Below are positions 26,398 through 37,204 of a DNA stretch of 64,000 nt, piece by piece. Below the pieces are notes generated by a model that was given only the letters and a program-made list of their open reading frames with translations, did not search any database and was not told the DNA's origin. How positions within the stretch are numbered: the first letter of the stretch is position 1; each line of letters opens with the position of its first letter. Position numbers and translations under genes: made by a program. Source of the stretch: JBBSAT01 sp046351235 (GTDB lineage Bacteria > Myxococcota_A > Polyangia > Polyangiales > Sandaracinaceae); contig JAXLYV010000012.1 of the NCBI GenBank assembly GCA_046351235.1, positions 104,257 to 168,256 on the forward strand. Direction: 5' to 3'.

Positions 26398-27852
26398 TCA
26401 CTCGAGCGCGGTCACGGATTCGGAGGGAGCGACCGCGGCCGGCCGCTTCTCGTCGCGCGGATAGAGGAACGACACGACGAGCGCCACGAGGCCGAGCGCC
26501 GCGCCGACCTGGAAGATCGGAGCGAGCCCCGCGGCGAGCGCGCGCGCGGTCTCTTCGCCCACGACCTCCGCGCGGCGATGCGGATCGAGCAGCATCGCGA
26601 CCGTCTCGGCCGGAAGCCTCTCGCCCAGCGCGGCCGTGAACACCGCGCCGAGCGCGCCCGCGCCGAGCGCGCCGCCCATCGAGCGCGCGAAGAGGTTCGT
26701 CGCCGTCGCGACGCCGCGCTCGCTCGCCTCCACGCTCGACTGCACGGCGAGGATCTGCGCGGTGAGCGTGAAGCCCATGCCGAGCCCGTAGACGAACATC
26801 GCGCCCCGCAGCGCCCAGAGGCTCGCGTCCGGGCGCACGAGCAGCGCGAGCGCCACGAGGCCCAGGGCCACCACGAACGAGCCGGCGATCACCGGGAGCC
26901 GGAAGCCGATGCGCGTGAGCGCGCGGCTCGTGGCGGCGGACGCGAGCGGCCAACCGACGAGCATCGGCGCGATCGTGGCGCCGGCCTCGGGCGCGCTCGC
27001 GCCGAGCACGCCCTGCGCGTAGAGCGGCACGAACATCACGGCCGCCATCATCGCCGCGCCGAGCAGGAGGCTCGAGAGCGAGGCGATCGCGATGCTGCGC
27101 CGCACCACGAGCGGCAGCGGCAACACGGGGCTGTCGGCCTCGCGCTCCACGAAGACGAACGCGACCGCGAGCGCGAGGCCGAGCGGGATCGTCAGCATCG
27201 GCCACTCGCGCTCGGCGCCGATCAGGAGCGAGATCGACGCCAGCGTGAGCGTCAGCGCGCCGCGCCAGTCGACGCGCACGTTCACCTTCGGCCGCTCCGC
27301 CTCGTGGTAGCTGCGCAGCAGCATCACGATCGCGATCACGCCGAGGGGCAGGTTGATCCAGAACACCCAGCGCCAGCCGACCGTCGCGACGAGCAGGCCG
27401 CCCACGATCGGCCCGGCGATGCCGCTCACGCCCCACACCGCGCCGAACAAGCCCTGCACGCGCCCGCGCTCCTCGAGCGTGAAGAGATCGCCCACGATCG
27501 TCATCGCCACGGGCTGCATCGCGCCGGCGCCGATCCCTTGGAGCCCGCGCGCGAGGACGAGCATCGTCATGCTGGTCGCGGCCCCCGACAGGAACGAGCC
27601 GACGGTGAACACGACGATGCCGAAGACGAGCGTCGGCCGCCGCCCGTAGAGGTCCGCGATCTTGCCGTAGAGCGGCATCGTGACCGTCGAGGCCAGCATG
27701 TAGGCGGCGCCGACCCAGCCGTAGCGATCGAGGCCGCCGAGCTCGGCGATCACGGTCGGCATCGCCGTGCCGACGACGGTCGCCTCGAGCGCGCTCATGG
27801 CGATCGACGCGAGCAGCGCGAGCACCGTCGCGCGGCGATGAGTCACGGCCAT
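26398..27852 (-). CDS. MFS multidrug exporter, DHA2 (EmrB/QacA-like) family
   Basis: 484 aa with about 14 hydrophobic segments, the DHA2 number. Motif A GKIADLYGRRPTL lies between TM2 and TM3, and motif C GVSGIAGPIVGG in TM5 marks a drug/proton antiporter. The acid in TM1 (SALEATVVGTAMPTV) is also typical. The probable substrates are hydrophobic or cationic toxic compounds exported with proton uptake; none can be named. No regulator is adjacent. The ATG at 27852 gives the standard N-terminus. Confidence 0.88.
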   Translation of the reverse strand: MAVTHRRATVLALLASIAMSALEATVVGTAMPTVIAELGGLDRYGWVGAAYMLASTVTMPLYGKIADLYGRRPTLVFGIVVFTVGSFLSGAATSMTMLVLARGLQGIGAGAMQPVAMTIVGDLFTLEERGRVQGLFGAVWGVSGIAGPIVGGLLVATVGWRWVFWINLPLGVIAIVMLLRSYHEAERPKVNVRVDWRGALTLTLASISLLIGAEREWPMLTIPLGLALAVAFVFVEREADSPVLPLPLVVRRSIAIASLSSLLLGAAMMAAVMFVPLYAQGVLGASAPEAGATIAPMLVGWPLASAATSRALTRIGFRLPVIAGSFVVALGLVALALLVRPDASLWALRGAMFVYGLGMGFTLTAQILAVQSSVEASERGVATATNLFARSMGGALGAGALGAVFTAALGERLPAETVAMLLDPHRRAEVVGEETARALAAGLAPIFQVGAALGLVALVVSFLYPRDEKRPAAVAPSESVTALE

Positions 27853-27970
27853 GGCGCCGCCATCGTGGTGCGGAGCGGCGTGGGGTCAAGGCTCCGCAGG
27901 AAGGAAGGGCTCGATGACGCAGCGCTCGCCCGCGCCCCCGCGGACGCGCGGCGCACGAGGCGATCGGCGC

Positions 27971-28555
27971 TCAGCGACCCCGGCGGCCCGTGGTCGGCGG
28001 CGAAGGCGGCGGCGCGGCGGCGGCCTCGCGCGCGATCCGCTCGCGCTCGGCGATCCGCGCGCGCACGTCCACGTACACGCGCTCCTGCTCGCCTTGCACG
28101 TCGATGGCCGAGACGCGCTCACGCGCCTGCGTGGGGCTCGCCACGCGCGTCGCGCCCTCGGCGAAGCGCTGGTACTCGAGCCACGCCGCGCGCGCCTCGG
28201 TCAGCTGCCCCAGCCGCTCGTGCGCCGTGGCCACGCCGTGCATCGCGCGCGCGATGTAGAGGACGTCGTCCTCGTCGCGCGCGAAGCGCAGGCAGTTCTG
28301 GAAGCTCTCGAGCGAGCCCTGGAAGTCGCTCGCGACGCGTTGGGCCTCGCCGAGCACGCAGTACGCGGCCGCGCGCGCCGGCGCCTCGGCGATGGCCGCC
28401 CGCAGCGTCGTCGTCGCGCTCGCGCGGTCGCCGTGCGCGATCTGCTCGGTCGCCTGTCGCACGCGCCCCTCGTAGGTCGTGGGGGCGGCCTGGGCCGCAG
28501 CGCCGGAGGTGGCGAGCAAGGTCAGGACGAAGACGAGAGCGCGCATGGCGGCCAT
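27971..28555 (-). CDS. Exported TPR-like protein
   Basis: 194 aa with a signal peptide (cleavage near ATSGAAAQA); an ATG nine bases downstream (MRALVF) is also possible. Two to three TPR-like helical pairs follow (ASATTTLRAAIAEAPARAAA, YCVLGEAQRVASDFQGSLES, YIARAMHGVATAHERLGQLT), then a charged coiled-coil stretch and a Pro/Arg-rich tail. It probably forms periplasmic protein contacts. It diverges from the adenosine deaminase gene across about 65 bases. Confidence 0.65.
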   Translation of the reverse strand: MAAMRALVFVLTLLATSGAAAQAAPTTYEGRVRQATEQIAHGDRASATTTLRAAIAEAPARAAAYCVLGEAQRVASDFQGSLESFQNCLRFARDEDDVLYIARAMHGVATAHERLGQLTEARAAWLEYQRFAEGATRVASPTQARERVSAIDVQGEQERVYVDVRARIAERERIAREAAAAPPPSPPTTGRRGR

Positions 28556-28621
28556 GGTAACCGAGACAGCCAGCCTCTTGCACGGGCTCGCGAGACCCGA
28601 ATCACCGTGCTAGATCGACCC

Positions 28622-29734
28622 ATGGCACACACGACGAATGAGCTGCCGCTCTCGTTCTTCGAGCGGCTCCCCAAGACGGACCTCCACGTCCACCTCGACG
28701 GCTCGCTTCGCCTCGAGACGATCCTCGACCTCGCCGACAAGGGCGGCATCGCGCTTCCGGGCAAGACGCCCGACGAGCTCAAGCGCGTGATGCACCTCGG
28801 CGAGAACACCGGCTCGCTGGTCGAGTACCTCAAGGCCTTCGACGTCACGCTCCAGGTCCTGCAGACCGAGGAGTCGCTGGTCCGCGCCGCCCGCGAGCTG
28901 GGCGAGGACGCGGCGCGCGAGAACGTCCGCTACATGGAGGTCCGCTACGCGCCGATGCTCCACACGCGCAAGGGCCTGCGCCTCACGGCCGTGGTCGAAG
29001 CGGTGCTCGAAGGCCTCTGGCAGGCCAAGGAGCGCTTCGGCATCGACAGCAACGTGATCCTCTGCGGCATCCGGAACATCTCACCCGAGAGCTCGCTCGA
29101 GATGGCCGAGCTCGCGGTCGCCTACAAGGGGCGCGGCGTCGTCGCCTTCGACCTGGCCGGCGCCGAGTACGATCATCCGCCCAAGCACCACCTGCCCGCG
29201 TTCCAGCTCGTCCGCGACAACAACTGCAACGTGACGATCCACGCCGGCGAGGCCTACGGCCCGGCGTCGATCCACCAGGCGATCCACCAGTGCGGCGCGC
29301 ACCGCATCGGCCACGGCTGCCGCCTCCGCGAGGACGGCGACCTGCTCCACTACGTGAACGATCACCGCATCGCGCTCGAGTGCTGCCCCAGCTCGAACGT
29401 GCAGACGGGCGCCGTCCGCGACCTCGCCTCGCACCCGCTCAAGCTCTATCACGACCTCGGATTGCGGGTGACGATCAACACCGACAACCGCCTCATCACC
29501 GACACGACCGTGAGCAAGGAGCTCTGGCTCTGTCACAAGGAGATGGGGATGGGCCTGCCCGAGATCAGCCACATGATCTCGAACGGCTTCAAGGCGGCGT
29601 TCCTGCCCTTCCACCAGAAGCAGGCCTGGGTCCGCCGCATCAACAAGGAGCTCTCGCAGACGATCGCCGAGCTCACGGGCCAGCACGCGAGCTCGCCGGG
29701 AATGGTCACGGCCGCGCCTTCGGCCAAGGCGTGA
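28622..29734 (+). CDS. add: Adenosine deaminase
   Basis: 370 aa. Metal and active-site motifs: TDLHVHLDGS (zinc His pair), VTIHAGEAYG (zinc His and catalytic Glu), GAHRIGHGCRL (catalytic His) and VTINTDNRL (zinc Asp). The family's second Asp in this last motif is Asn, a form also found in other bacterial deaminases of this subgroup. CPSSNVQTGAV is also typical. The enzyme converts adenosine or deoxyadenosine to inosine in purine salvage. The ATG at 28622 is chosen because the family N-terminus starts directly there. Confidence 0.92.
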   Translation: MAHTTNELPLSFFERLPKTDLHVHLDGSLRLETILDLADKGGIALPGKTPDELKRVMHLGENTGSLVEYLKAFDVTLQVLQTEESLVRAARELGEDAARENVRYMEVRYAPMLHTRKGLRLTAVVEAVLEGLWQAKERFGIDSNVILCGIRNISPESSLEMAELAVAYKGRGVVAFDLAGAEYDHPPKHHLPAFQLVRDNNCNVTIHAGEAYGPASIHQAIHQCGAHRIGHGCRLREDGDLLHYVNDHRIALECCPSSNVQTGAVRDLASHPLKLYHDLGLRVTINTDNRLITDTTVSKELWLCHKEMGMGLPEISHMISNGFKAAFLPFHQKQAWVRRINKELSQTIAELTGQHASSPGMVTAAPSAKA

Positions 29735-29881
29735 CGGCGGCGCCGGCCCCGGGCGCCCGCTCGGGCTCGCGGCCGCCGCTCGGAATGGACGCGGCCGCGT
29801 TCTCTCACTTCGCCACACACGGCCCTGTTCAAGCTCTCGACGCGCACGGTAGGATCCCCGCCTGACTTCGGAGGGATCCTC

Positions 29882-30886
29882 ATGCTCGCTCGTTTCGCCG
29901 TATTGATCGCCGCTCTGGGGCTGTTCGTGGCCGGTCGCGCCCAGGCGCAGACGACGACCACCACCACCTCTTCTTCGTCGCTCGAGGCCGACCAGGCCAG
30001 CGCCGAGACGGCGGGCGCGAGCGATCCGGGCGCTCGCACGGTCGAGTCGGGGCATGCGCTCGGAGACGAGCAGGCCATCCTCGAGGAGTCGGAGGAGGCG
30101 CCGGTCGCCGACGACGGCATCAGCGCGCGGCCCGACGAGACGAACCACGACTACTTCAACTTCGGGTTCCTCACGCGCGGCATCGTCGTCCCCGACTTCC
30201 TCATCGGCGCGTTCGTGCAGTACCACGGCGGCAGCCCCGTCGAAGGAACGCTCGGCGGCTACTTCGCGTGGCGCCGCAACGGCCTGAACTTCATCGTCGA
30301 GGCCGGCTACACGGGCCTCTACGGCGACGGCTTCTTCCACGGCCTCAACGCGGCCGACACCGAGATGGAGTACGTGCAGGCGCACCTCGGCGTCGTGTTC
30401 GGCAGCGTCCTGGTGCAGTGGGCGATCCCGGTGAACGAGTACTTCGCGATCGACATCGGCTTCGGCCTCTCGCTCGGCGGCACGATCGGCAACCTGTACC
30501 GCCAGGAAGCGACGCCCGACTCCACGGCCTCCTCGGGCTACCGCATGTGCCAGGGACCGCTCGACGGAAGCGGCGGCTACTGCGAGGGCAACGTCGAGCG
30601 CGTCGGCACCAACGGCCGTCTCGACGGCAGCCGCACGATGGGCGGCACCTACCAGATCCAGAACGGCGGCGGCCCCGGCCCCACCGGCAACGGAAACGCG
30701 GCCCAGGGCACCGGCCCGAACCCGTTCTACTTCGGCGACGGCGGCATCCCCCCGATGTTCGGCTGGCTCGACATCCCGCGCGTCACGGCGCGCATCACGC
30801 CGATCCGCCAGCTCGTGATCCGCGTGGACCTCTCCTACAACCTCTACGGCTTCGCGTTCGGCGGATCGATCGGCTACCAGATCTGA
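29882..30886 (+). CDS. Probable outer-membrane beta-barrel protein
   Basis: 334 aa, ATG preceded by GGAGGGATCCTC. Signal peptide residues 1-23 (ending AQAQ), then a Thr/Ser/Glu-rich linker (24-85). The rest is strand-rich with alternating aromatic/glycine segments (HDYFNFGFLTRGIVV, GTLGGYFAWRRNGLNFIVEA, ITPIRQLVIRVDLSYNLYGF) and ends GGSIGYQI, a hydrophobic C-terminus acceptable as a barrel signal. A Gly/Asn-rich loop (about 250-285) would be extracellular. It is probably an outer-membrane protein of unknown cargo. The stop codon lies inside a 13-bp tandem duplication. Confidence 0.65.
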   Translation: MLARFAVLIAALGLFVAGRAQAQTTTTTTSSSSLEADQASAETAGASDPGARTVESGHALGDEQAILEESEEAPVADDGISARPDETNHDYFNFGFLTRGIVVPDFLIGAFVQYHGGSPVEGTLGGYFAWRRNGLNFIVEAGYTGLYGDGFFHGLNAADTEMEYVQAHLGVVFGSVLVQWAIPVNEYFAIDIGFGLSLGGTIGNLYRQEATPDSTASSGYRMCQGPLDGSGGYCEGNVERVGTNGRLDGSRTMGGTYQIQNGGGPGPTGNGNAAQGTGPNPFYFGDGGIPPMFGWLDIPRVTARITPIRQLVIRVDLSYNLYGFAFGGSIGYQI

Positions 30887-30903
30887 TCGGCAGATCTGAT
30901 CGG
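30878..30903 (+). repeat. 13-bp tandem duplication spanning a stop codon
   Basis: CAGATCTGATCGG is present twice, head to tail and exact. The first unit encodes the last residues and the TGA of the barrel-like gene; the second is downstream, so the duplication did not change the protein. Confidence 0.9.
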
Positions 30904-31005
30904 CTCGCCGCTCCGGTCCCTCCCGTACGCGCGCTGCGCGCGCTCCCGTCCGGGCCCACCGCGGCGAGCACTCTTTGCCGACGCTGACTCGCAGCGAGGA
31001 CGAGC

Positions 31006-31044
31006 GCGAAGGGCCCGCGGCGAGCGATCGCAGCGGGCCTTCGC
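31006..31044. terminator. Bidirectional terminator hairpin
   Basis: GCGAAGGGCCCGC pairs with GCGGGCCTTCGC with one bulged base, around a 14-base loop. It sits between convergent genes ending at 30886 and 31054, close to the latter's stop. Confidence 0.6.
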
Positions 31045-31053
31045 CTCTTCGGG

Positions 31054-31797
31054 TCAGCGCGGCGCTTCGCCGTCGGCGTCCTCGGGAACGCCGTGCCTCC
31101 ATCGCGACCACTGCCCGAGCACGGCGCCCGCGAGCGCGCCGAGCTGGCCTCGCTTCCAGGGCGCGTAGGCGCTCTCCGGCCCAGTGGCGAGTCGCGAGGC
31201 GAGCACCTCGTCGCCGCGCACGAACAGACGCCGGAAGCTCATCGTGAGCGGTCGCCAGCGCGACGCGTCGATCTTCGACGACGATCCCGGAACGACGAGC
31301 GCTTCGTCGACGTGCACCGCCACGATGCGCAGCTCGACCGCGACCGCGGCGACCGCCATGCGCGCATCGCCCTCCGCGAACGGCCGCACGCGCACCACCT
31401 TCGCCTCGAGCTGCACGGGCGCTTCGGCGATCCGCGGCACCGCGACCTCGTGCGAGGGCGTGGTCGTGAGCCCCGCATGCGCGAGCTTGTCCGCCACGAA
31501 CGCGTAGCCGAGCAGGCGCTTGTGCACGGGCACCGCGGCCGTCCCCGTCGTGAGCGCGAGCCGGTCCACCGCCGGCGCGAGCGCCTCGTCGGCGAGCTGC
31601 ACGACGCACTCGCCCGTGCGCCGCAGGTTCTCGGTGGTCCGGCTGCTCGCGTCGAGGCCGAGCATGCAGCTCCATCCGAGCCAGAACACGGACGACATCG
31701 GCGCGACGTTCGTCGAGCCATCGGGGTTGGTCGTGGTGAGGAGCGCGACGGGTGTGCCCCAGTAGTGGATCGCGGGCTCGATGCGGACGTGCGTCAT
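31054..31797 (-). CDS. Flavin reductase-like (FMN-binding split-barrel) protein
   Basis: 247 aa. The N-terminal half matches the flavin reductase-like split barrel: YWGTPVALLTTTNPDGSTNVA (strand pair contacting FMN), LGLDASSRTTENLRRTGECV (the T-x-x-N phosphate-binding region) and a C-terminal IVAVHVDEAL strand. The family transfers electrons from NAD(P)H to flavin or acts as a flavin-dependent oxidoreductase; the substrate is not readable. It is transcribed divergently from the FAD oxidoreductase gene across 118 bases, and a shared promoter region suggests related redox roles. Confidence 0.78.
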   Translation of the reverse strand: MTHVRIEPAIHYWGTPVALLTTTNPDGSTNVAPMSSVFWLGWSCMLGLDASSRTTENLRRTGECVVQLADEALAPAVDRLALTTGTAAVPVHKRLLGYAFVADKLAHAGLTTTPSHEVAVPRIAEAPVQLEAKVVRVRPFAEGDARMAVAAVAVELRIVAVHVDEALVVPGSSSKIDASRWRPLTMSFRRLFVRGDEVLASRLATGPESAYAPWKRGQLGALAGAVLGQWSRWRHGVPEDADGEAPR

Positions 31798-31915
31798 GCG
31801 CGTACTCTTCGGCGCGAAGCGTGCGCCGGCTGGCCGCTTTCGGTCCTCGCAGCGAAAAAGAGCGCGCAGCTCGAGGCGCGCCCCGCGGCGCGCGTCGTCG
31901 TACTACGCTGAGCCC

Positions 31916-33658
<1,743 letters not shown>

Positions 33659-33950
33659 AAGTCGGCGCGCGGGCCCCGTTGACAGCCACGAGGCAAACCG
33701 AGAGGCTCGAAGCGAGCTCGAGCCGATTGGACGGGGCCGCACATACGCTCGCGAGAGGGTGTCTCCATCGCAGGGCTGCGTCGCCCCGTCCATCCGAGGC
33801 GGCGCGACATGCGCGCATCCCGAGCGAGTCGAGGGGCCGCGCTCCTCGCAGAGCCGTGCTCTCGTTCCACTTCTCACTTGCCGCCGCATCGGCTGTCGTC
33901 GACCGAGGCGCAGGCTCGCCATCCGTCGACGCCGCATGGGAGCACTTCAC
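33659..33950. other. 292-bp intergenic region with no recognised feature
   Basis: The sequence between the FAD oxidoreductase and the 212-aa gene is less GC-rich than its surroundings and has no convincing ORF, hairpin or RNA motif. It presumably holds the promoter of the downstream gene. Confidence 0.5.
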
Positions 33951-34589
33951 ATGAGCGACGCGCGCTTCGTCTTCACTCACTGCGCGGGGCCGCTGCCCAA
34001 GCCCGCCGGCACGAGCCCTTTCCGCATCAAAGGAGAGTTCTACCGACACCTCTCGGAGCTGGTGCATCACGCCGACTCGCGCGGCAATCGGCTCACCGAG
34101 CTGTTCGAGGCCGAAGGACTGACGAGCTTCGCCCGGCAGCCTTTCCTCGCCTCCCATTTCTACGACTGCCTTCCCTTCCCTCGGATCGTGATGGCGGCGG
34201 CGCGCGTGCTCGACAAGGACGTCCGCGAGCTCACCCAACGCATGGGCGAGGCCTCTTGGGAGCGACAGCGCCATGGGGTGTACGGCGGCGTGCTGACGAG
34301 CATGAGCGTCCACAACCTCGCTCGACGCTTTCCGGCGGCGACCTCGCACATGTACGACTTCGGGCCCGTGGAGGCGCGCGAGAGCCCGGGCCACGTGCAG
34401 CTGATCCGTGAGGGGGTCCCGGCGTGCGTCGGCGAGTGGTGGTGCCGCATCGCGACGCCCTTCCTCGCCGGGCCGCTACGCGCGAACGGCGCCCAGGGCC
34501 TCGACATCAGCTGGCGCATGACCCCCTCCGACGTGAGCGACGGTGTGCCGCTCATCACGTCCACCTTCGACGTCCGGTGGGATCCGTAG
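33951..34589 (+). CDS. Hypothetical protein, possibly of the myxobacterial TIGR02265/DUF2378 type
   Basis: 212 aa from ATG 33951 (GGGAGC upstream; an ATG 15 bases earlier is in frame). No signal or membrane segment. The layout is a helical N-terminal half (FRIKGEFYRHLSEL), a central FYDCLPFPRIVMAAARVL, RFPAATSHMYDFG and a strand-rich end (ITSTFDVRW). The size and the order of a helical part, an R-x-P-aromatic turn and a closing beta part recall the Myxococcus paralogous family TIGR02265. The match is by general shape only. Function unknown. Confidence 0.5.
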   Translation: MSDARFVFTHCAGPLPKPAGTSPFRIKGEFYRHLSELVHHADSRGNRLTELFEAEGLTSFARQPFLASHFYDCLPFPRIVMAAARVLDKDVRELTQRMGEASWERQRHGVYGGVLTSMSVHNLARRFPAATSHMYDFGPVEARESPGHVQLIREGVPACVGEWWCRIATPFLAGPLRANGAQGLDISWRMTPSDVSDGVPLITSTFDVRWDP

Positions 34590-34719
34590 GTCGCGGTCGA
34601 GGAGGTCCGCGCCTCGTCGCTCGGTTTGCCGCCGCGCATCACTCACCGATCCCGCGCCCGTCCGTCCGACGCGCCCCGGGATTCTGGGCGATTCCCACGA
34701 GGTGCCCTATCCTCGGCGC

Positions 34720-36276
34720 GTGCGGCTCGGCATCGATCTCGGGACCACGCGCACGGTCGTCGCGGCCGTGCAGGGAGGCTCCTATCCGCTCGCCTCGTTC
34801 GAGGCCGAGGGCGCGGTGCGCGAGTGGATCCCGGGCGTCGCCGCCCAGATCGACGGCGCGATCGCCTTCGGCTGGGAGGCCGTGGCGCGCGCCAGCGAGG
34901 CGCAGGGCGTGGTGCGCTCGATCAAGCGCGCCGTCGCCGACGTGGCGCCCGACGATCCGATCTCCGCGCTGCCGTCGCGACCGACCGCGCTCGCGCTGAT
35001 GACGGGGTTCGTCGAGCACGTCGCGAGCGCAGTGCGCGCCTCGAGCCTCGACGTGCCGGCGGGCGAGCCGTTCTCGGCCGCGATCGCCGTGCCGGCGAAC
35101 GCGACGAGCCGCCAGCGTTGGCTGACGATCGAGGCCTGCCGCCGCGCCGGCATCGACGTGCTCAGCGTCGTCAACGAGCCCACCGCGGCCGGCATCGAGT
35201 ACGCGCATCGTCACCTCGGCGCGCTGAACAAGCGCAGCCCCAAGCGCTACGTCGTCGTCTACGACCTCGGCGGCGGAACCTTCGACACGTCCGCGATCTC
35301 GCTGCGCGGGCGCCACTTCGATCTTCTCGCGACCGAGGGCATCGGGCGCCTCGGCGGCGACGACTTCGACGATGCGCTCCTCGCGCTCGCCCTCGCACGC
35401 GGCGGGATCGATGCATCGTCGCTGACGAGCGTCGATCGAGCACGCCTGGCCGACGCCGCGCGCGCCGCCAAGGAGGCGATGACGACGTCGTCGCGCAACG
35501 TGATGCTCGACGTCGGCACCGTGATCCCCGACGCGGCGCCCATCGTGCTGCCGGCCACCGAGGTGCTCGCCGCGTGCGAGCCGCTCGTCGAGCGCACGAT
35601 CGCCACCGTCGATCGCCTCTTCGCCTCACTGCCCGCCCACGGGATCGATCCCGAGGACGCGCGCCAGCTCGGCGCCGTCTACGTCGTCGGCGGCGGCGCG
35701 TCGTTCGCGGGCGTGATCAAGGCGCTGCGCGCGCGCCTCGGGCGCAAGGTGCTGCTCGCGCCGATTCCGTACGCCGCGACCGCGATCGGGCTCGCCGTGG
35801 CGGCCGATCCCGACGCGGGCGTGCTCGTCCACGAGAACGTGACGCGCCACTTCGGCGTGTGGCGCGAGGCCGCCGGCGGCCGCGAGAAGATCTTCGATCC
35901 CATCTTCGACAAGGACGCCGCGCTCGCCGCGAGCGAGAGCGAGAGCGAGGGCGAGCGGCGCCCCGAGCGCGTCGTGCGGCGGCGCTACCGCCCACGCCAC
36001 AACGTGGGCCACTTGCGCTTCCTCGAGTGCTCGTCGCTCGACGCGCAGGGCGTGCCGAACGGCGAGCTGACGCCGTGGCGCGAGGTCTGTTTCCCCTACG
36101 ACCCCGCGCTCCGCGATCGCACCGATCTCGATCGCGCCGTCGCGCCGAGCCCCGCGCTCGCGCACGAGGAGATCGAGGAGACGTACCGCTACACCGACGC
36201 CGGCGCGATCACCGTGACGATCGCGAACCTCACCCGCGGCTACGCGCGCGTCTACGACCTCGGCCGCATGGAGTGA
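34720..36276 (+). CDS. Hsp70-like ATPase with reduced C-terminal domain
   Basis: 518 aa from GTG 34720 (a GTG at 34702 is also in frame). Actin/Hsp70 ATPase motifs are all present: RLGIDLGTTRTVVAAV (phosphate 1), VVNEPTAAGIEYA (connect 1), VVYDLGGGTFDTSA (phosphate 2), IGRLGGDDFDD and VYVVGGGASFAGV (adenosine). After the ATPase (about residue 365) there is an Asp/Glu/Ser-rich linker with ESESEGE, a basic patch and a short strand-rich end (YRYTDAGAITVTIANLTRGY). It lacks the full substrate-binding domain and lid of DnaK. No DnaJ or GrpE is nearby. It may be a specialised Hsp70-like switch rather than a general chaperone. Confidence 0.8.
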   Translation: MRLGIDLGTTRTVVAAVQGGSYPLASFEAEGAVREWIPGVAAQIDGAIAFGWEAVARASEAQGVVRSIKRAVADVAPDDPISALPSRPTALALMTGFVEHVASAVRASSLDVPAGEPFSAAIAVPANATSRQRWLTIEACRRAGIDVLSVVNEPTAAGIEYAHRHLGALNKRSPKRYVVVYDLGGGTFDTSAISLRGRHFDLLATEGIGRLGGDDFDDALLALALARGGIDASSLTSVDRARLADAARAAKEAMTTSSRNVMLDVGTVIPDAAPIVLPATEVLAACEPLVERTIATVDRLFASLPAHGIDPEDARQLGAVYVVGGGASFAGVIKALRARLGRKVLLAPIPYAATAIGLAVAADPDAGVLVHENVTRHFGVWREAAGGREKIFDPIFDKDAALAASESESEGERRPERVVRRRYRPRHNVGHLRFLECSSLDAQGVPNGELTPWREVCFPYDPALRDRTDLDRAVAPSPALAHEEIEETYRYTDAGAITVTIANLTRGYARVYDLGRME

Positions 36277-36280
36277 TCGC

Positions 36281-37204
36281 TCACGCGCCCTGCGCGCGGT
36301 CGAGCTCGGCGAGGCCCGCGACCAGCGCGTCGAAGACGACGGCGATGCGCGGCACGTCGCGCACGGCACGGCGGGTGACGACGAAGACGTCGAGCGCGGG
36401 CAGCACGAGCGGTGGATCGACGTCGACGACCGCGAGGTCGCCCGCGCTCAGGGCGAGCAAGCGCGGCGCGAGCGCCACCCCGAGCCCGGCGCGCACCGCG
36501 GCGATCTGCGATTCCACGCTCGAGCACACGATGCGAGGGGGCGGGGCGCCGTGCGCGGCGAGGAAGGCCGCCTCCGGCGTCTGGAAGCCCGGCCGCTCGT
36601 AGCCGATCCACGGGAGCGAGCCGATCGAGCGCCCGGCGAACGAGCGTGCCCGGCGCTTCGGCGCCAGGACCGCGAGCGAGAGCCGCGCCGCGCGCCGCCC
36701 GACGAGCTCTCCGCGCGGCGTCCGGAAGAAGCGGATGGCGACGTCGGCCTCCTGACGGGCGAGGTCCTGCGGCTCGTCGGTGGCCACGAGCTCGATGCGC
36801 AGGCCCGGGTGCGCGCCGAGCAGCGAGGGCAGCACGCGCGGGAGGACGAAGTGCTGCGCGATCCCCTCCGTGAGCGTGACGCGCACGGTTCCCACCGCCT
36901 CGCGCTCGGTGCGCCGCGCGGTGTCGGAGAGGGCGCCCATCGCGCGCTCCACCTCGGCGGCCGCCTCCGCCATCGCGCTCGCGTGGCGTGTGGGCACGAG
37001 CCCGCGCGATCCTCGCTCGAAGAGCGTCCGGCCGACGGCGCGCTCGAGCGCGGCGAGCCGACGACTGACCGTGGACTGGTCCGTACCGAGCACGCGCGCC
37101 GCCGCCGAGAGGGAGCCGGCACGGGCGATCGCGAGCAAGAGCCGCGCGTCCTCCCACCGCGCGAAGGGATCCGAGGGCCCGACGTCGACGCGTTCTCGCT
37201 CCAT
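36281..37204 (-). CDS. LysR-type transcriptional regulator
   Basis: 307 aa. The N-terminal winged helix-turn-helix reads LLLAIARAGSLSAAARVLG, TDQSTVSRRLAALERAVG, RTLFERG (about 20-75). The C-terminal effector domain has two periplasmic-binding-protein-like lobes (VRVTLTEGIAQHFVLPRVLP, DVAIRFFRTPRGEL, AAVRAGLGVALAP). It is divergent from the quinone reductase gene, the classic LysR target arrangement. The start is ambiguous: ATG at 37204 or 37216, both inside a 14-bp dyad that may be its own operator. It converges with the Hsp70-like gene with a four-base gap. Confidence 0.9.
   Translation of the reverse strand: MERERVDVGPSDPFARWEDARLLLAIARAGSLSAAARVLGTDQSTVSRRLAALERAVGRTLFERGSRGLVPTRHASAMAEAAAEVERAMGALSDTARRTEREAVGTVRVTLTEGIAQHFVLPRVLPSLLGAHPGLRIELVATDEPQDLARQEADVAIRFFRTPRGELVGRRAARLSLAVLAPKRRARSFAGRSIGSLPWIGYERPGFQTPEAAFLAAHGAPPPRIVCSSVESQIAAVRAGLGVALAPRLLALSAGDLAVVDVDPPLVLPALDVFVVTRRAVRDVPRIAVVFDALVAGLAELDRAQGA

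Noticed and set aside
28622..29734. NTDN in adenosine deaminase as an inactivating mutation
   Set aside because: The Asn form at this position occurs in other bacterial deaminases of this subgroup as recalled from family knowledge, and all zinc and catalytic residues are intact.
29735..29800. CGGCGGC...GCCGCCG dyad after adenosine deaminase as a terminator
   Set aside because: A long loop and no other support; the same arms arise often by chance here.
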